This document shows positions 1-8,218 of a DNA stretch of 64,000 nt, piece after piece. The stretch is from Pelomonas paludis. GTDB taxonomy: Bacteria; Pseudomonadota; Gammaproteobacteria; Burkholderiales; Burkholderiaceae_C. The notes beneath the pieces were generated by a model. That model was not told where the DNA came from and made no database searches. It saw only the letters and a program-made list of their open reading frames with translations. Made by a program: the position numbers and the translations under genes. Position 1 is the stretch's first letter. Every line of letters starts with the position of its first letter. The DNA is taken from assembly GCF_039872745.1 (NCBI RefSeq), contig NZ_JBDPZD010000004.1, forward strand, positions 1 through 64,000. Reading direction: 5' to 3'.

Positions 1-70
1 ACCGTTCGACTTGCATGTGTAAGGCATGCCGCCAGCGTTCAATCTGAGCCAGGATCAAACTCTACAGTTC
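1..70 (-). rRNA. 16S rRNA, 5' end only (partial)
   Basis: Read on the minus strand, this is the conserved start of 16S rRNA: GAGTTTGATCCTGGCTCAG followed by ATTGAACGCTGGCGGCATG and CACATGCAAGTCGAACGG. Only about 70 nt are inside the window; the rest of the rrn operon lies beyond the left edge. The 5' end near position 70 is placed by alignment with E. coli numbering, where GAGTTTGATC begins at nucleotide 9, so it may be off by a few bases. The sequence is typical of Betaproteobacteria. Confidence 0.95.
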
Positions 71-210
71 GATCTTGATTACTCAACGGAATCGAACAAA
101 GACTATTTACATAGCTTCATTCTGTTTCCGTGAGCGTTTAAAGTCCGAAGACTTGATACCAATCACTTGGCATCAACACTTCGCCTCAAACGCCCACGCT
201 TATCGGCTGT

Positions 211-226
211 GAATTCTTAAAGAACA
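211..226 (-). promoter_or_regulatory. rrn leader boxA antitermination site
   Basis: The minus strand reads TGTTCTTTAAGAATTC, close to the rrn boxA consensus TGCTCTTTAACAA. It lies about 140 nt upstream of the 16S 5' end and downstream of the predicted promoter, which is where NusB/NusE-dependent antitermination boxA elements sit in proteobacterial rrn leaders. The call rests on the motif and its position. Confidence 0.65.
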
Positions 227-284
227 TCGCAAACTAGCTTTTGCTTTGCAGCTTTTTCGCTATCGGCTTTCGCCTTGTTTGCGC

Positions 285-301
285 GCTGATCAGTGATCAG
301 C
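285..301. repeat. Perfect dyad at the rrn transcription start
   Basis: GCTGATCA-G-TGATCAGC is an 8-bp perfect inverted repeat with a 1-nt centre. It lies just downstream of the predicted rrn -10 box, around the expected transcription start (about 306) and first transcribed bases. It could be a hairpin at the 5' end of the rrn leader or a protein-binding site; the sequence does not decide. Confidence 0.7.
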
Positions 302-312
302 AAAGAAGCGAG

Positions 313-342
313 ATTCTGTCAGAACTTCTAGCTTGTCGTCAA
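313..342 (-). promoter_or_regulatory. Predicted rrn promoter
   Basis: On the minus strand a TTGACG -35 (337-342) is followed after 18 bp by a CAGAAT -10 (313-318). Directly upstream is an AT-rich stretch (343-366) resembling an rrn UP element. The promoter faces the 16S gene and precedes the boxA site. The -10 is a weak match, so exact placement is uncertain. Confidence 0.55.
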
Positions 343-695
343 GTGATTTTGAAAAAATCTTCAAACCACCGAACTCGCTAGACACCACCTACTCAACCAA
401 CCAAAACCAAGCATCAGCTTGAGTTTGAGAGGCCTTCAGCAGCGTCGCCCAGCGCTTGCGCACCAGGACCAGCTCCAACGAAAGCGCACATCGTGCGCCT
501 CTCGCTTGCCCCGCTACAAACCGGCTTGGCCGTCTGCAGCAGAGCCATAGACTGTAGCACAGGTTTTATGGGCTTGGGAAGTGTGGCCTCAAGGGGCGCT
601 AACACTCGTGCCCAAATGCTCGCCTCGCACGCTGCCGTAGGGGTCGCAGCCACGCAGGCGGCCCGTCCGGGCGCGCGACAGCGGACTGCGTTGCC
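343..695. other. Intergenic region, rrn promoter to ptsI stop
   Basis: About 350 bp between the rrn promoter and the end of ptsI. Apart from the AT-rich segment next to the rrn promoter I see no convincing gene; short open frames here have no recognisable domain. A short stem, GCGCAC/GTGCGC with a 3-nt loop (about 484-498), has TTTC after it on the minus strand and might be a weak terminator downstream of ptsI. Confidence 0.4.
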
Positions 696-2462
696 TCAGT
701 GCGCGATCTGCATGTAGCCGCCGAGCAATCGGTCGGCGGCTTCCTTGGGATCTTCGCTCTTGAGAATCTCTTGAACGAGGGGTTCCAGTCGCTGCGTGTC
801 GGCTCTCAGAAGTCGCTGTTTGACGGCGGGAATCTGGGTGGGGTGCATGGAGAAGCTTCTCAACCCCATGCCGACCAGCAAATCGGTAAACGCGGGATCA
901 CCCGCCATTTCGCCGCAGACGCTCACGTCCTTGCCGGCGCGGCGGGCGAGATCGATGGACTGGAACAGCAGTTGGAGGACGGCTGGATGCCAGGGGTCGT
1001 ACAAGTGGGCAACGGCCTCATCGGCACGGTCGATCGCGAGTGTGTATTGAATGAGGTCGTTGGTGCCGATGGAGATGAAGTCCACGTGCTTGAGCAGCAG
1101 CGGCAGGACGACCACCGCAGCGGGGATCTCGACCATCACGCCGATCTGGACGTCGGTGTGACCGATACCCGCATCCAGCAGTTGCTGCTTGACGCGCCGC
1201 GTCATTTCCAGCGTTGCTCGGACCTCGTTCAGGTGCGCGACCATGGGGATCAGCAGTTTGACCTTGCCGAAGGCGCTGGCCCGATAGATGGCGCGCAACT
1301 GCTGACGGAACATGGTGGGCTCGGACAGGCACCAGCGGATGGCGCGCAGCCCCATCGCCGGGTTGAGCACGTGCTCATGCCGCAATTCGGCAGCGCTGAG
1401 CCGATCCAGCGGCTTGTCGGCGCCGACATCCACCGTTCGGATGGTCACCGGAAGACCTTTCATGCCCTCCACGGCGGCCTTGTACGCCTCGAACTGCTCG
1501 TCTTCGCTCGGTAGGTCACCCTGCCGATTCATGAAGAGGAACTCTGAGCGGAACAAGCCGACGCCGACCGCCCCCGCGTCGATGGCGGCGGCCGCATCGC
1601 TGGGCTGCTCGATGTTCGCGTGGAGCTCGACCTTTTGGCCATCCAGCGTAACGGCAGGCGTGAAGCGAAGCCGCGCCAGCCGGGCACGCTCCAACTCGCT
1701 CTGGCGCTGGCGGAAGCGGTACTCCTCCAACACGATGGGGGAAGGATTGACGATCACCGCACCGGCATCGCCGTCGACGATGACCCAGTCGTCCTGCAGG
1801 ATCAGACGCGAAGCCTCGCGCGTACCGACGACGGCGGGGATGTCCATGCTGCGCGCCACGATGGCGGTATGCGAGGTCTTGCCACCGATGTCGGTGATGA
1901 AGCCGCAAAAGACACTGCGCTTGAACTGGATCAGGTCCGCCGGGGAGATATCCGCCGCAACCAGCAGCAGAGGATCTTCGCCTGCGAAATCACGCTGGGC
2001 CACCGCGTCGGCCGCACTGACCTCGCCGGCCAGCACGCTGAGCACGCGCCCCACCACCTGCTCGACGTCAGCCTTGCGTTCGCGCAGGTAGTCGTCCTCC
2101 ATCTCGTCGAACTGGCGCGCCAACACTTCCAGCTGCGCCGACAGCGCCCACTCGGCGTTGTAGTGGCGCTCGCGGATCCACTGCGCCACGGCGGCGGAGA
2201 AGTCTTCGTCCTTGAGCAGCAGCAGGTGCACGTCCACCAGAGCACCCAGCTCATGGGGTGCGTCATCGGTGATGTCGTCCTTCAGGGACTCCAGTTGGCT
2301 GACCGCCGCATCCCGCGCATGCAGCATGCGCCGCACTTCCTGCTCGACCTGCGCTTGCGGCACGAAATAGTGCGCGACGTCGATGCGACTCGACGCCACC
2401 AACACAGCACGCCCGATGGCTACGCCCCGGGAAACCGGAATCCCGAAAACCTGAAAACTCAT
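696..2462 (-). CDS. ptsI: PTS enzyme I (PEP-protein phosphotransferase)
   Basis: Enzyme I takes phosphate from phosphoenolpyruvate and passes it to HPr in the cytoplasm. The 588-aa protein has the expected length and order: an N-terminal HPr-binding and phosphohistidine domain with GGKTSHTA (His198 predicted as the phosphorylated residue), then a PEP-utilising TIM barrel with GTNDLIQYTLA and the catalytic-Cys motif CGEMAGD (Cys about 516). Unusually, ptsH is not directly upstream: an opposite-strand acyltransferase gene separates them, so ptsI presumably needs its own promoter in or near 2463-2567. With only a ManX-type EIIA seen nearby, a regulatory rather than sugar-import role is plausible. 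Confidence 0.97.
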   Translation of the reverse strand: MSFQVFGIPVSRGVAIGRAVLVASSRIDVAHYFVPQAQVEQEVRRMLHARDAAVSQLESLKDDITDDAPHELGALVDVHLLLLKDEDFSAAVAQWIRERHYNAEWALSAQLEVLARQFDEMEDDYLRERKADVEQVVGRVLSVLAGEVSAADAVAQRDFAGEDPLLLVAADISPADLIQFKRSVFCGFITDIGGKTSHTAIVARSMDIPAVVGTREASRLILQDDWVIVDGDAGAVIVNPSPIVLEEYRFRQRQSELERARLARLRFTPAVTLDGQKVELHANIEQPSDAAAAIDAGAVGVGLFRSEFLFMNRQGDLPSEDEQFEAYKAAVEGMKGLPVTIRTVDVGADKPLDRLSAAELRHEHVLNPAMGLRAIRWCLSEPTMFRQQLRAIYRASAFGKVKLLIPMVAHLNEVRATLEMTRRVKQQLLDAGIGHTDVQIGVMVEIPAAVVVLPLLLKHVDFISIGTNDLIQYTLAIDRADEAVAHLYDPWHPAVLQLLFQSIDLARRAGKDVSVCGEMAGDPAFTDLLVGMGLRSFSMHPTQIPAVKQRLLRADTQRLEPLVQEILKSEDPKEAADRLLGGYMQIAH

Positions 2463-2567
2463 GTCAGCCCCCGCACCGGGCGAATGTAGCAGCGCGTGCC
2501 AGAGACAAGCGCCCTGTCACCGCTTCGCCATCACGGGGTCACGGGCCCGTCACGCTCTGCAGCAAGC

Positions 2568-3380
2568 ATGAGCGGCATGAACTTGAACGACCTGCCTCAA
2601 GCCCTCTTGCAGCACCCTGCGCCCGTGCGCCCGGTCGCATCGCCACCGGACCTGCTGGTCGAGTGGGCCGCCTCGGACGCCGACGTGCGCGAGGCACAGT
2701 CGCTCAGGTACCAGGTCTTCGGGCTGGAGATGGGCGCGAGGCTGGGGCCACAGGCCGCCCAGGGCCTCGATGTGGACGTGTTCGACGCCTACTGCGAGCA
2801 CCTGCTGGTGCGCAACGCCAAGGACCGCCAAGTCATCGGGACCTACCGCGTGCTCACGCCCGCCAGCGCCAAGCGCGCTGGCGGCTACTACACCGAGACC
2901 GAGTTCGACTTGACCCGCTTGCGCGCACTACGCCCGGGCTTGTTGGAGGTCGGGCGCTCCTGCGTCCATCCTGATCACCGTCAAGGCGGCGTCATCCTCG
3001 CCCTCTGGGGCGCTCTGGCCGAGTTCATGGGGGCCAATGGCTTTGAGTCCATGGTGGGCTGCGCCAGCGTCGGCATGCGTGATGGCGGCCACTACGCCGC
3101 CAGTCTATGGCTGCAGCTCGCAGCCGAGCATCAAGCCCCGATTGAGCATCGCGTGCGCGCGCGCCTGCCCCTGCCGATGCACGCCTTGCGCCAAGACTTG
3201 CGGGTCGAGCCACCAGCACTGCTGCGTGGCTATCTGCGCTGTGGCGCCAAGCTCTTGAGCGAACCCGCGTGGGACCCGGACTTCGGGGTGGCGGACTTTC
3301 CGCTGCTGCTGCGCGCGGCCGACATGCCAAGCCGCTTCCGTCGCCTGGCCCTTACTGGCCCTCACCAAACTTGTCGTTGA
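2568..3380 (+). CDS. GNAT-type N-acyltransferase, OlsB/hemolysin-like
   Basis: This 270-aa protein resembles the Acetyltransf_5 family, which includes ornithine N-acyltransferases (OlsB) that use acyl-ACP to begin ornithine-lipid synthesis. Visible traits are the N-terminal block AQSLRYQVFGLEMG, the acidic DVDVFDAYCEHLLV, GTYRVLTP, and the core LEVGRSCVHPDHRQGG, typical of acyl-homoserine-lactone-synthase-like GNAT folds. I chose the ATG at 2568; 2577 is possible, and neither has a strong ribosome binding site. The gene lies between ptsI and ptsH on the opposite strand and its 3' end overlaps ptsH by 29 bp. Substrate is not shown; no olsA is nearby. Confidence 0.8.
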   Translation: MSGMNLNDLPQALLQHPAPVRPVASPPDLLVEWAASDADVREAQSLRYQVFGLEMGARLGPQAAQGLDVDVFDAYCEHLLVRNAKDRQVIGTYRVLTPASAKRAGGYYTETEFDLTRLRALRPGLLEVGRSCVHPDHRQGGVILALWGALAEFMGANGFESMVGCASVGMRDGGHYAASLWLQLAAEHQAPIEHRVRARLPLPMHALRQDLRVEPPALLRGYLRCGAKLLSEPAWDPDFGVADFPLLLRAADMPSRFRRLALTGPHQTCR

Positions 3381-3621
3381 CCAAGGCGGTGATCGCGTCC
3401 TGCGCCGCCTGTTCGTCCTCGCCGTCGATCTCCAGCTCCACCGCCGCGCCCAGGCCGGCGGCCAGCATCATCACGCCCATGATGCTCTTGGCATTCACAC
3501 GGCGCCCATTGCGGCTGAGGTAGATCTCGGACTTGAAGCCGCCAGCGAGCTTGGTCAGCTTGGCCGATGCGCGGGCGTGCAGGCCGAGCTTGTTGCTGAT
3601 CGTGAGGGTGGACTTAATCAT
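3352..3621 (-). CDS. ptsH: HPr phosphocarrier protein
   Basis: HPr shuttles phosphate from enzyme I to EIIA proteins. The 89-aa product is the normal family length and carries GLHARA with His15, the phosphorylated residue, and NAKSIMGVM with Ser46, the position that HPr kinase modifies in organisms that have HprK. The start at 3621 gives the canonical N-terminus MIKSTLTISNKLGLHA; longer upstream frames add non-family sequence. The start overlaps the stop of the upstream EIIA gene by 8 nt, implying translational coupling. The 3' end overlaps the convergent acyltransferase gene. Confidence 0.96.
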   Translation of the reverse strand: MIKSTLTISNKLGLHARASAKLTKLAGGFKSEIYLSRNGRRVNAKSIMGVMMLAAGLGAAVELEIDGEDEQAAQDAITALVNDKFGEGQ

Positions 3622-3997
3622 GCGCGGTCGAAGTCGGAACAATGCCGGAGTTACCGCCCTGCAGGGCGCGGTCGGCCAGGGAATCCAGCGGCTGGCTGGC
3701 ATAGCACAGGCTACGCCACAGCATGGGCACGTTCACACCCGACAGCACCCGTACGTGGTCGCCCGCCAGGCGCTGTGCGGCATTGCTGGGGGTGGCACCG
3801 AAAACATCGGTCAGCACCAGCCACTCCAGCGTTCCAACCATGCGCGTGCGCGCAGCGGCTTCGACGTCGTCAGCGGACATTTCGGGCGTCACATCCAGCG
3901 CGGCCAGATTTCGTTGGCAATCCGGAAAGGTGTGCTCCGCCACAGACCTCAGGGCAGAGGCCAACGGGGCGTGAGCAATCACCAGCAGTCCTGCCAT
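3614..3997 (-). CDS. PTS EIIA, mannose/ManX type
   Basis: A 127-aa EIIA of the mannose family, starting MAGLLVIAHAPLA with His9 at the position phosphorylated in ManX, then LTDVFGATPSNAAQRL, a typical motif of this fold. No EIIB, EIIC or EIID is visible, so the protein most likely serves as the terminal phosphate acceptor of a regulatory PTS, as is known in many Burkholderiales. It is 12 nt downstream of a lipoprotein gene and overlaps ptsH by 8 nt, forming a minus-strand operon with both. Confidence 0.93.
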   Translation of the reverse strand: MAGLLVIAHAPLASALRSVAEHTFPDCQRNLAALDVTPEMSADDVEAAARTRMVGTLEWLVLTDVFGATPSNAAQRLAGDHVRVLSGVNVPMLWRSLCYASQPLDSLADRALQGGNSGIVPTSTAHD

Positions 3998-4009
3998 GAA
4001 CGCAAATTA

Positions 4010-4522
4010 TCAGGGTGTGACTCGCAGGCCTTCGACGAAAGTGCGCCACACCTCCGTGTCGTCCTGCACACCTTGGAGTATCAGTTGGTAGACCCGCAGG
4101 CCCTTGGCAAACACCGCCAGGCGTGTGGCACCACCGCTCGGGCCCGGGGCGAAGCGATAGACGCCGGACTGCGGCATGGGCGTCGCACCTGGCACGGCCA
4201 GCGGCTCCAACGGTGCCAGCGCCTGCCCCAACTTGGCGGCCAGGGTCCGCGGCATCTCCGTCAGGGCGGGCGACAGCCGTTCGGGCCCATCCATGTCGGC
4301 CCAGGCGACAGAGAACCGATAGCCGGCAGCCTCACACACAGCCATCCCCATCGCGGGCCCGGTGGCGCTGGCCGGGCGCACCTGCTGGGCCGGCTTGCAG
4401 GGGATGCGCAGCACCAGACCTGAGCCGGACGGTGACATCTCGCGCCAGTCCAGCGCGGGCGAACAGGCACTGAGCCACGCCGACAAGGCGAGGGCGATCA
4501 ACAAGGTGGCGAGGCGGCGCAT
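4010..4522 (-). CDS. Hypothetical lipoprotein
   Basis: A 170-aa protein with a clear lipoprotein signal: MRRLATLLIALALSAWLSAC, where LSAC is the lipobox. The start at 4522 is chosen because it places the basic residues directly before the hydrophobic segment; a longer upstream frame adds an Arg/Gly-rich stretch with no family look. The mature part has two further cysteines (IPCKP and AVCEAA). I do not recognise the family. Its position 12 nt upstream of the EIIA-ptsH pair suggests co-transcription, but no functional link is evident. Confidence 0.75.
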   Translation of the reverse strand: MRRLATLLIALALSAWLSACSPALDWREMSPSGSGLVLRIPCKPAQQVRPASATGPAMGMAVCEAAGYRFSVAWADMDGPERLSPALTEMPRTLAAKLGQALAPLEPLAVPGATPMPQSGVYRFAPGPSGGATRLAVFAKGLRVYQLILQGVQDDTEVWRTFVEGLRVTP

Positions 4523-4808
4523 GCCCCATTGTCCGGCGCCCCGACCCCGGCAAGCCCCGTACAGTCGTGCCTTGCACACTGCTGCTGGGCAGCCCGCCGT
4601 TCGGTGCTCCAGCTCTCAGAATCCGGCCTGACGCGCCCACGGCGCCCGGGCAGGTGCCTTGGGAGCCAGACCCGGAAGACCCCCCCAACCTAGGGTTGAC
4701 CCCCGGGAGGGGGGATGGTCGCCACGGCCTGGACCCGGAGAGCATGGCGCCCCACTCGGGAGTGGCCTGAAAGCGCCGCCAATCGACCCGCGTGGCTACC
4801 TTTTCCGC
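4523..4808. other. Divergent intergenic region, very GC-rich
   Basis: 286 bp between the divergent lipoprotein gene and the kinase/receiver-like gene, presumably holding both promoters. Near 4681-4714 a C6 tract, an AACC-TAG-GGTT dyad and a G6 tract follow one another, which could fold into a hairpin. I cannot assign a promoter with confidence. Confidence 0.4.
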
Positions 4809-6053
4809 ATGTCCAATTCGCCCGTCACGCCGCCGCCGAACACTGCCCCTGGCGCCCCAAGCCGGGCGGCCAATGACCTTGGGTCGTCACCGACACCCAC
4901 GCAGTGGGCCGACATCGTCGTGCAATTGGGCAATGAAGTGGCCGACCCGCTGGCCGTCGCGCTCAGCTACATCCAGAACCTGACCGACACCGGCAAGATC
5001 GACCGCCGTGGGCTGCTGCAATTGCGCCGCTGCATCGAAGGGGCGCGCAGTGCCGGCATGCTGGGCCAGCAGCTGGGCCAGCTCGCCGCCAAGCGCAGCG
5101 CCACCAGCAGTGGCCGCCAGAACCTCACGCAGATGCTGCGCCAGTTGCTCAACCAGCGCAGCCGCGACACGCAGGCCCGGGGCCTCCAGATTCGCCAGGT
5201 GCTGGAGCCGGTCGAGGTCTGGGCCGACGGCGTGCTGCTGTTCAGCCTGCTGACCTCGCTGATCGACTGGGCGCTGAGCAGCACGGACTCCAGCATCGAG
5301 CTGCGCCTGCACCTGACACGCTGGCCGCTCAAGGCCCGCCTGGCCTGCCGCTTCGTTCACGGCGACCTGCACAGCGTTGGCCGCGATCCTGCTGACCGCA
5401 GCTCGCACGCCGACTCCCTGGCTTGGCGCCTGGTTGAGCAGTCGGCCATGACGCTCGGCGTGTTGCCGCTGCGCGAGCGGGCGGACGACGTCACCGAATT
5501 GATCCTGGAGTTCCCCAACGTCGTGGCCGACGAGGGCCCGCGCGCGCCTGGGGCCACCGGCGCCCCGGGAGCCGAGTTGGACCCCGACCCGAACTACGCC
5601 GTGCCCTGGACCATGCCCGCCCCGCCGCCACCGCCCGCGCCGGCCCCGGCGCTGCACGTGGCTCCGAACCAGCGTGCCCAGGCCTTGGCGGGTTACCACG
5701 TGCTGCTGCTCACGTCCGACCGCGCGCTGCGCGACGAAGCCTTGCACGCCATGCTCTACCTGGGCGTGGTGGTCGATGTGGTCACCAGCGTCGGCGAGGC
5801 CGAGGAGTTCTGCCAGGACGGCCTGCCCCATGCCTTCATGTTCGACGCCAATGGTCGCAACCCGGCGCTTGGCGACCTGATCGCCGAGCTGCTGCGCCAG
5901 GCGCCGGCCATGGCCGTGGTGGAGCTGCTGGCGGGCGATGCCCCCACGCGCCTCTCGACGGCCACCCCCGATGGCCTGGCCCGCATCGGCCGCGACAACC
6001 TTGGCGACTCGCTGCCAGGGCTTTTGATGTTCGAGCTCTCGCGCCACCGATAA
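4809..6053 (+). CDS. Degenerate sensor-kinase/receiver-like protein
   Basis: A 414-aa protein with no signal peptide. Residues about 31-100 look like a DHp-type helical hairpin (VVQLGNEVADPLAVALSYIQ) but lack the usual phospho-His. Residues 101-240 look like a histidine-kinase ATPase remnant: LLTSLIDWAL sits where the N-box would be, with Asp in place of Asn, and glycine-rich G boxes are missing. A Pro/Ala linker (about 255-290) leads to a receiver-like domain (295-405) with YHVLLLTSD and FMFDAN (Asp346), but without a clear acidic pair. I infer a non-enzymatic signalling adaptor. The stop is 8 nt before the next gene. The start at 4809 was chosen over an upstream frame rich in low-complexity residues. 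Confidence 0.6.
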   Translation: MSNSPVTPPPNTAPGAPSRAANDLGSSPTPTQWADIVVQLGNEVADPLAVALSYIQNLTDTGKIDRRGLLQLRRCIEGARSAGMLGQQLGQLAAKRSATSSGRQNLTQMLRQLLNQRSRDTQARGLQIRQVLEPVEVWADGVLLFSLLTSLIDWALSSTDSSIELRLHLTRWPLKARLACRFVHGDLHSVGRDPADRSSHADSLAWRLVEQSAMTLGVLPLRERADDVTELILEFPNVVADEGPRAPGATGAPGAELDPDPNYAVPWTMPAPPPPPAPAPALHVAPNQRAQALAGYHVLLLTSDRALRDEALHAMLYLGVVVDVVTSVGEAEEFCQDGLPHAFMFDANGRNPALGDLIAELLRQAPAMAVVELLAGDAPTRLSTATPDGLARIGRDNLGDSLPGLLMFELSRHR

Positions 6054-6061
6054 TCCGGCGC

Positions 6062-6565
6062 ATGCCTGCGTCCACCCTGCCCCGCCGCCTGCTGCTGGTT
6101 GCTGCTCTGTGCACCGGCCTCGCCGCGTGCGATGGCATCAGCCTTGAGCGCGCTCCTGCGGTGGACTACGTGTTGCTGGACGGCGCCCAAGCCGCCTCCA
6201 GCCAGTGGGCAGGCAAGGTCATGCTGGTCAACTTCTGGGCCACCAGCTGCGCCACCTGCGTCAAGGAGATGCCGCAGATCGTCGCCACGCACGAGAAGTT
6301 CAAGGCACGCGGCTTCGACACCCTGGCCGTTGCCATGAGCTACGACCCGCCAGCCTTTGTGGCTCGCTTTGCCGAGACCCGCAAGCTGCCCTTTGGCGTG
6401 GCCATCGACAACACCGGCGTGGTCGCTGACCGCTTCGGCAAGGTGGCGATGACGCCGACCACCTTCCTGATCAACAAGCGCGGCGAGATCGTCAAGCGCT
6501 ATGTGGGCGAGCCGGACTTCCCGGCCCTGCACAAACTGATCGAACAGCTGATCGCCGAAGGCTGA
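6062..6565 (+). CDS. TlpA/ResA-like thioredoxin lipoprotein
   Basis: A 167-aa extracytoplasmic thioredoxin. The N-terminus is a lipoprotein signal ending in the lipobox LAAC (Cys23), and the thioredoxin core holds NFWATSCATCVKEM with active-site pair Cys63-x-x-Cys66 and the cis-proline region MTPTTFLI. TlpA/ResA proteins reduce disulfides in periplasmic targets such as apocytochromes or copper-site proteins; the actual partner is not shown. A GATAAT hexamer (6049-6054) overlaps the previous stop and ends 7 nt before the ATG, so the message may be almost leaderless. The stop codon abuts that of convergent lipA. Confidence 0.88.
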   Translation: MPASTLPRRLLLVAALCTGLAACDGISLERAPAVDYVLLDGAQAASSQWAGKVMLVNFWATSCATCVKEMPQIVATHEKFKARGFDTLAVAMSYDPPAFVARFAETRKLPFGVAIDNTGVVADRFGKVAMTPTTFLINKRGEIVKRYVGEPDFPALHKLIEQLIAEG

Positions 6566-7537
6566 TCAGGCCGCCGTGCCTGCGCCAGCCTCGAAGGCGG
6601 CGTGTGCCTGCTGGTCGGCGTGGTAGCTGGAGCGCACCATCGCGCCCACGGCGGCGTGCGTGAAACCCAGCGCATAGGCCTCGGCCTCGAAGGCCTTGAA
6701 GGTGTCCGGGTGCACGTAGCGGCGCACCGGCAGGTGGTGGCCTGAGGGGGCCAGGTACTGGCCGATGGTGATCATGTCGATGCCGTGGGCACGCATGTCG
6801 CGCATCACCTGGCGGATCTCGTCATCGGTCTCGCCCAGGCCGACCATGATGCCGCTCTTGGTCGGCACGCCCGGCACGGCGTCCTTGAAGCGCTTGAGCA
6901 GGTTGAGGCTGAACTCGTAGTCGGAGCCCGGGCGCGCTTCCTTGTAGAGGCGCGGCGCGGTCTCGAGGTTGTGGTTCATCACATCGGGCGGCGCGGCCTT
7001 GAGGATGTCGAGCGCGCGGTCCATACGGCCACGGAAGTCGGGCGTCAGGATCTCGATCTGGGTCTGTGGCGACAACTCACGCGTCTTGCGGATGCACTCG
7101 ACGAAGTGCGCCGCGCCGCCGTCCTTGAGGTCGTCGCGGTCCACGCTGGTGATGACCACGTACTTGAGCTTGAGCGCTGCGATAGTCTGGGCCAGCTTGA
7201 CGGGCTCATCCGCATCAAGCGGATCCGGCCGACCGTGGCCGACGTCGCAGAACGGGCAGCGGCGCGTGCACTTGTCGCCCATGATCATGAAGGTGGCCGT
7301 GCCCTTGCCGAAGCACTCACCAATGTTGGGGCAGGAGGCCTCCTCGCACACGGTGTGGAGCTTTTGCTCGCGCAGGATCTGCTTGATCTCGTAGAAGCGA
7401 GTGGTCGGGCTGCCGGCCTTGACGCGGATCCACTCCGGCTTCTTCAGCACCTCGGCGGGCACCACCTTGATGGGGATGCGCGAGGTCTTGGCTTGCGCCT
7501 TTTGCTTTTCGGAGGGGTCGTAGGGGGTGCTGGACAT
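6566..7537 (-). CDS. lipA: Lipoyl synthase
   Basis: LipA is a radical-SAM enzyme that inserts two sulfurs into octanoyl groups on the lipoyl domains of pyruvate and 2-oxoglutarate dehydrogenases and the glycine cleavage H protein. The 323-aa protein shows both cluster motifs: auxiliary cysteines 64, 69 and 75 (CEEASCPNIGEC) and radical-SAM cysteines 90, 94 and 97 (CTRRCPFC). The C-terminal RSSYHAD supplies the conserved serine ligand. It lies 12 nt downstream of lipB, so the octanoyl transfer and sulfur insertion steps are co-expressed. Confidence 0.98.
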   Translation of the reverse strand: MSSTPYDPSEKQKAQAKTSRIPIKVVPAEVLKKPEWIRVKAGSPTTRFYEIKQILREQKLHTVCEEASCPNIGECFGKGTATFMIMGDKCTRRCPFCDVGHGRPDPLDADEPVKLAQTIAALKLKYVVITSVDRDDLKDGGAAHFVECIRKTRELSPQTQIEILTPDFRGRMDRALDILKAAPPDVMNHNLETAPRLYKEARPGSDYEFSLNLLKRFKDAVPGVPTKSGIMVGLGETDDEIRQVMRDMRAHGIDMITIGQYLAPSGHHLPVRRYVHPDTFKAFEAEAYALGFTHAAVGAMVRSSYHADQQAHAAFEAGAGTAA

Positions 7538-7549
7538 GGGCGGCGGACT

Positions 7550-8218
7550 TCAGGAGGAGAGCTGGGCGACCAGGCGGTCCACCAGCACGTCGGCCACGGC
7601 AGCGGTCTCGACGCGAAGGCCCAGATTATCGAGGGAGGTGGTCTCCAGCCCCGCATACCCACACGGGTTGATGCGACGGTAGGGCTCAAGGTCCACGTTC
7701 ACGTTCAGCGCGAGGCCGTGGAAGCTGCAGTGCCGGCTGACCTTGATGCCGAGCGCGGCCACCTTGGCCAGGCCCTTGAACGGCTGGCTCGGGTCCACGG
7801 GGCCGGTGTGGGCCGCGTGCGCGCCCGGCTCGTCGGGCCGCACATAGATGCCCGGCGCCCCGGCGACGCGAAAGCCCGTCACGCCAAAGCGCTCTAGGGT
7901 CTGGATCAATGCCGCCTCGAGCCGGAACACGTACTCCTTGACGAAGATGTTCAGGCGCCGCAGGTCGATGAGCGGGTAGGCCACGATCTGCCCCGGCCCA
8001 TGGAAGGTGACCTGCCCGCCACGCTCGGTCTGCACCACGGGGATCGCGCCGGGGTTGAGCAGATGCTCGGTCTTGCCGGCGATGCCTTGGGTGAAGGTGG
8101 CCGGGTGCTCGCAGACCCAAAGCTCGTCGGGCGTGTCGGCGTCCCGCGCCGCCGTGAAGGTGCGCATGGCTTCAAGGGTGGGCAGGTAGTCGACCTCCCC
8201 AAGCCTTTTGACAATCAC
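7550..8218 (-). CDS. lipB: Octanoyltransferase LipB
   Basis: LipB moves octanoate from acyl-ACP to lipoyl domains, the step before LipA. The 222-aa protein shows RGGQVTFHGPGQ, the catalytic lysine region AKVAALGIKV (Lys152) and the catalytic cysteine in NPCGYAG (Cys186). The start codon is GTG at 8218, overlapping the TGA of the upstream DUF493 gene in a GTGA junction, which fits the known ybeD-lipB-lipA gene order. Confidence 0.97.
   Translation of the reverse strand: MIVKRLGEVDYLPTLEAMRTFTAARDADTPDELWVCEHPATFTQGIAGKTEHLLNPGAIPVVQTERGGQVTFHGPGQIVAYPLIDLRRLNIFVKEYVFRLEAALIQTLERFGVTGFRVAGAPGIYVRPDEPGAHAAHTGPVDPSQPFKGLAKVAALGIKVSRHCSFHGLALNVNVDLEPYRRINPCGYAGLETTSLDNLGLRVETAAVADVLVDRLVAQLSS

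Noticed and set aside
414..717. Short open frames between the rrn promoter and ptsI
   Set aside because: No recognisable domain, no ribosome binding site, both strands open by GC content.
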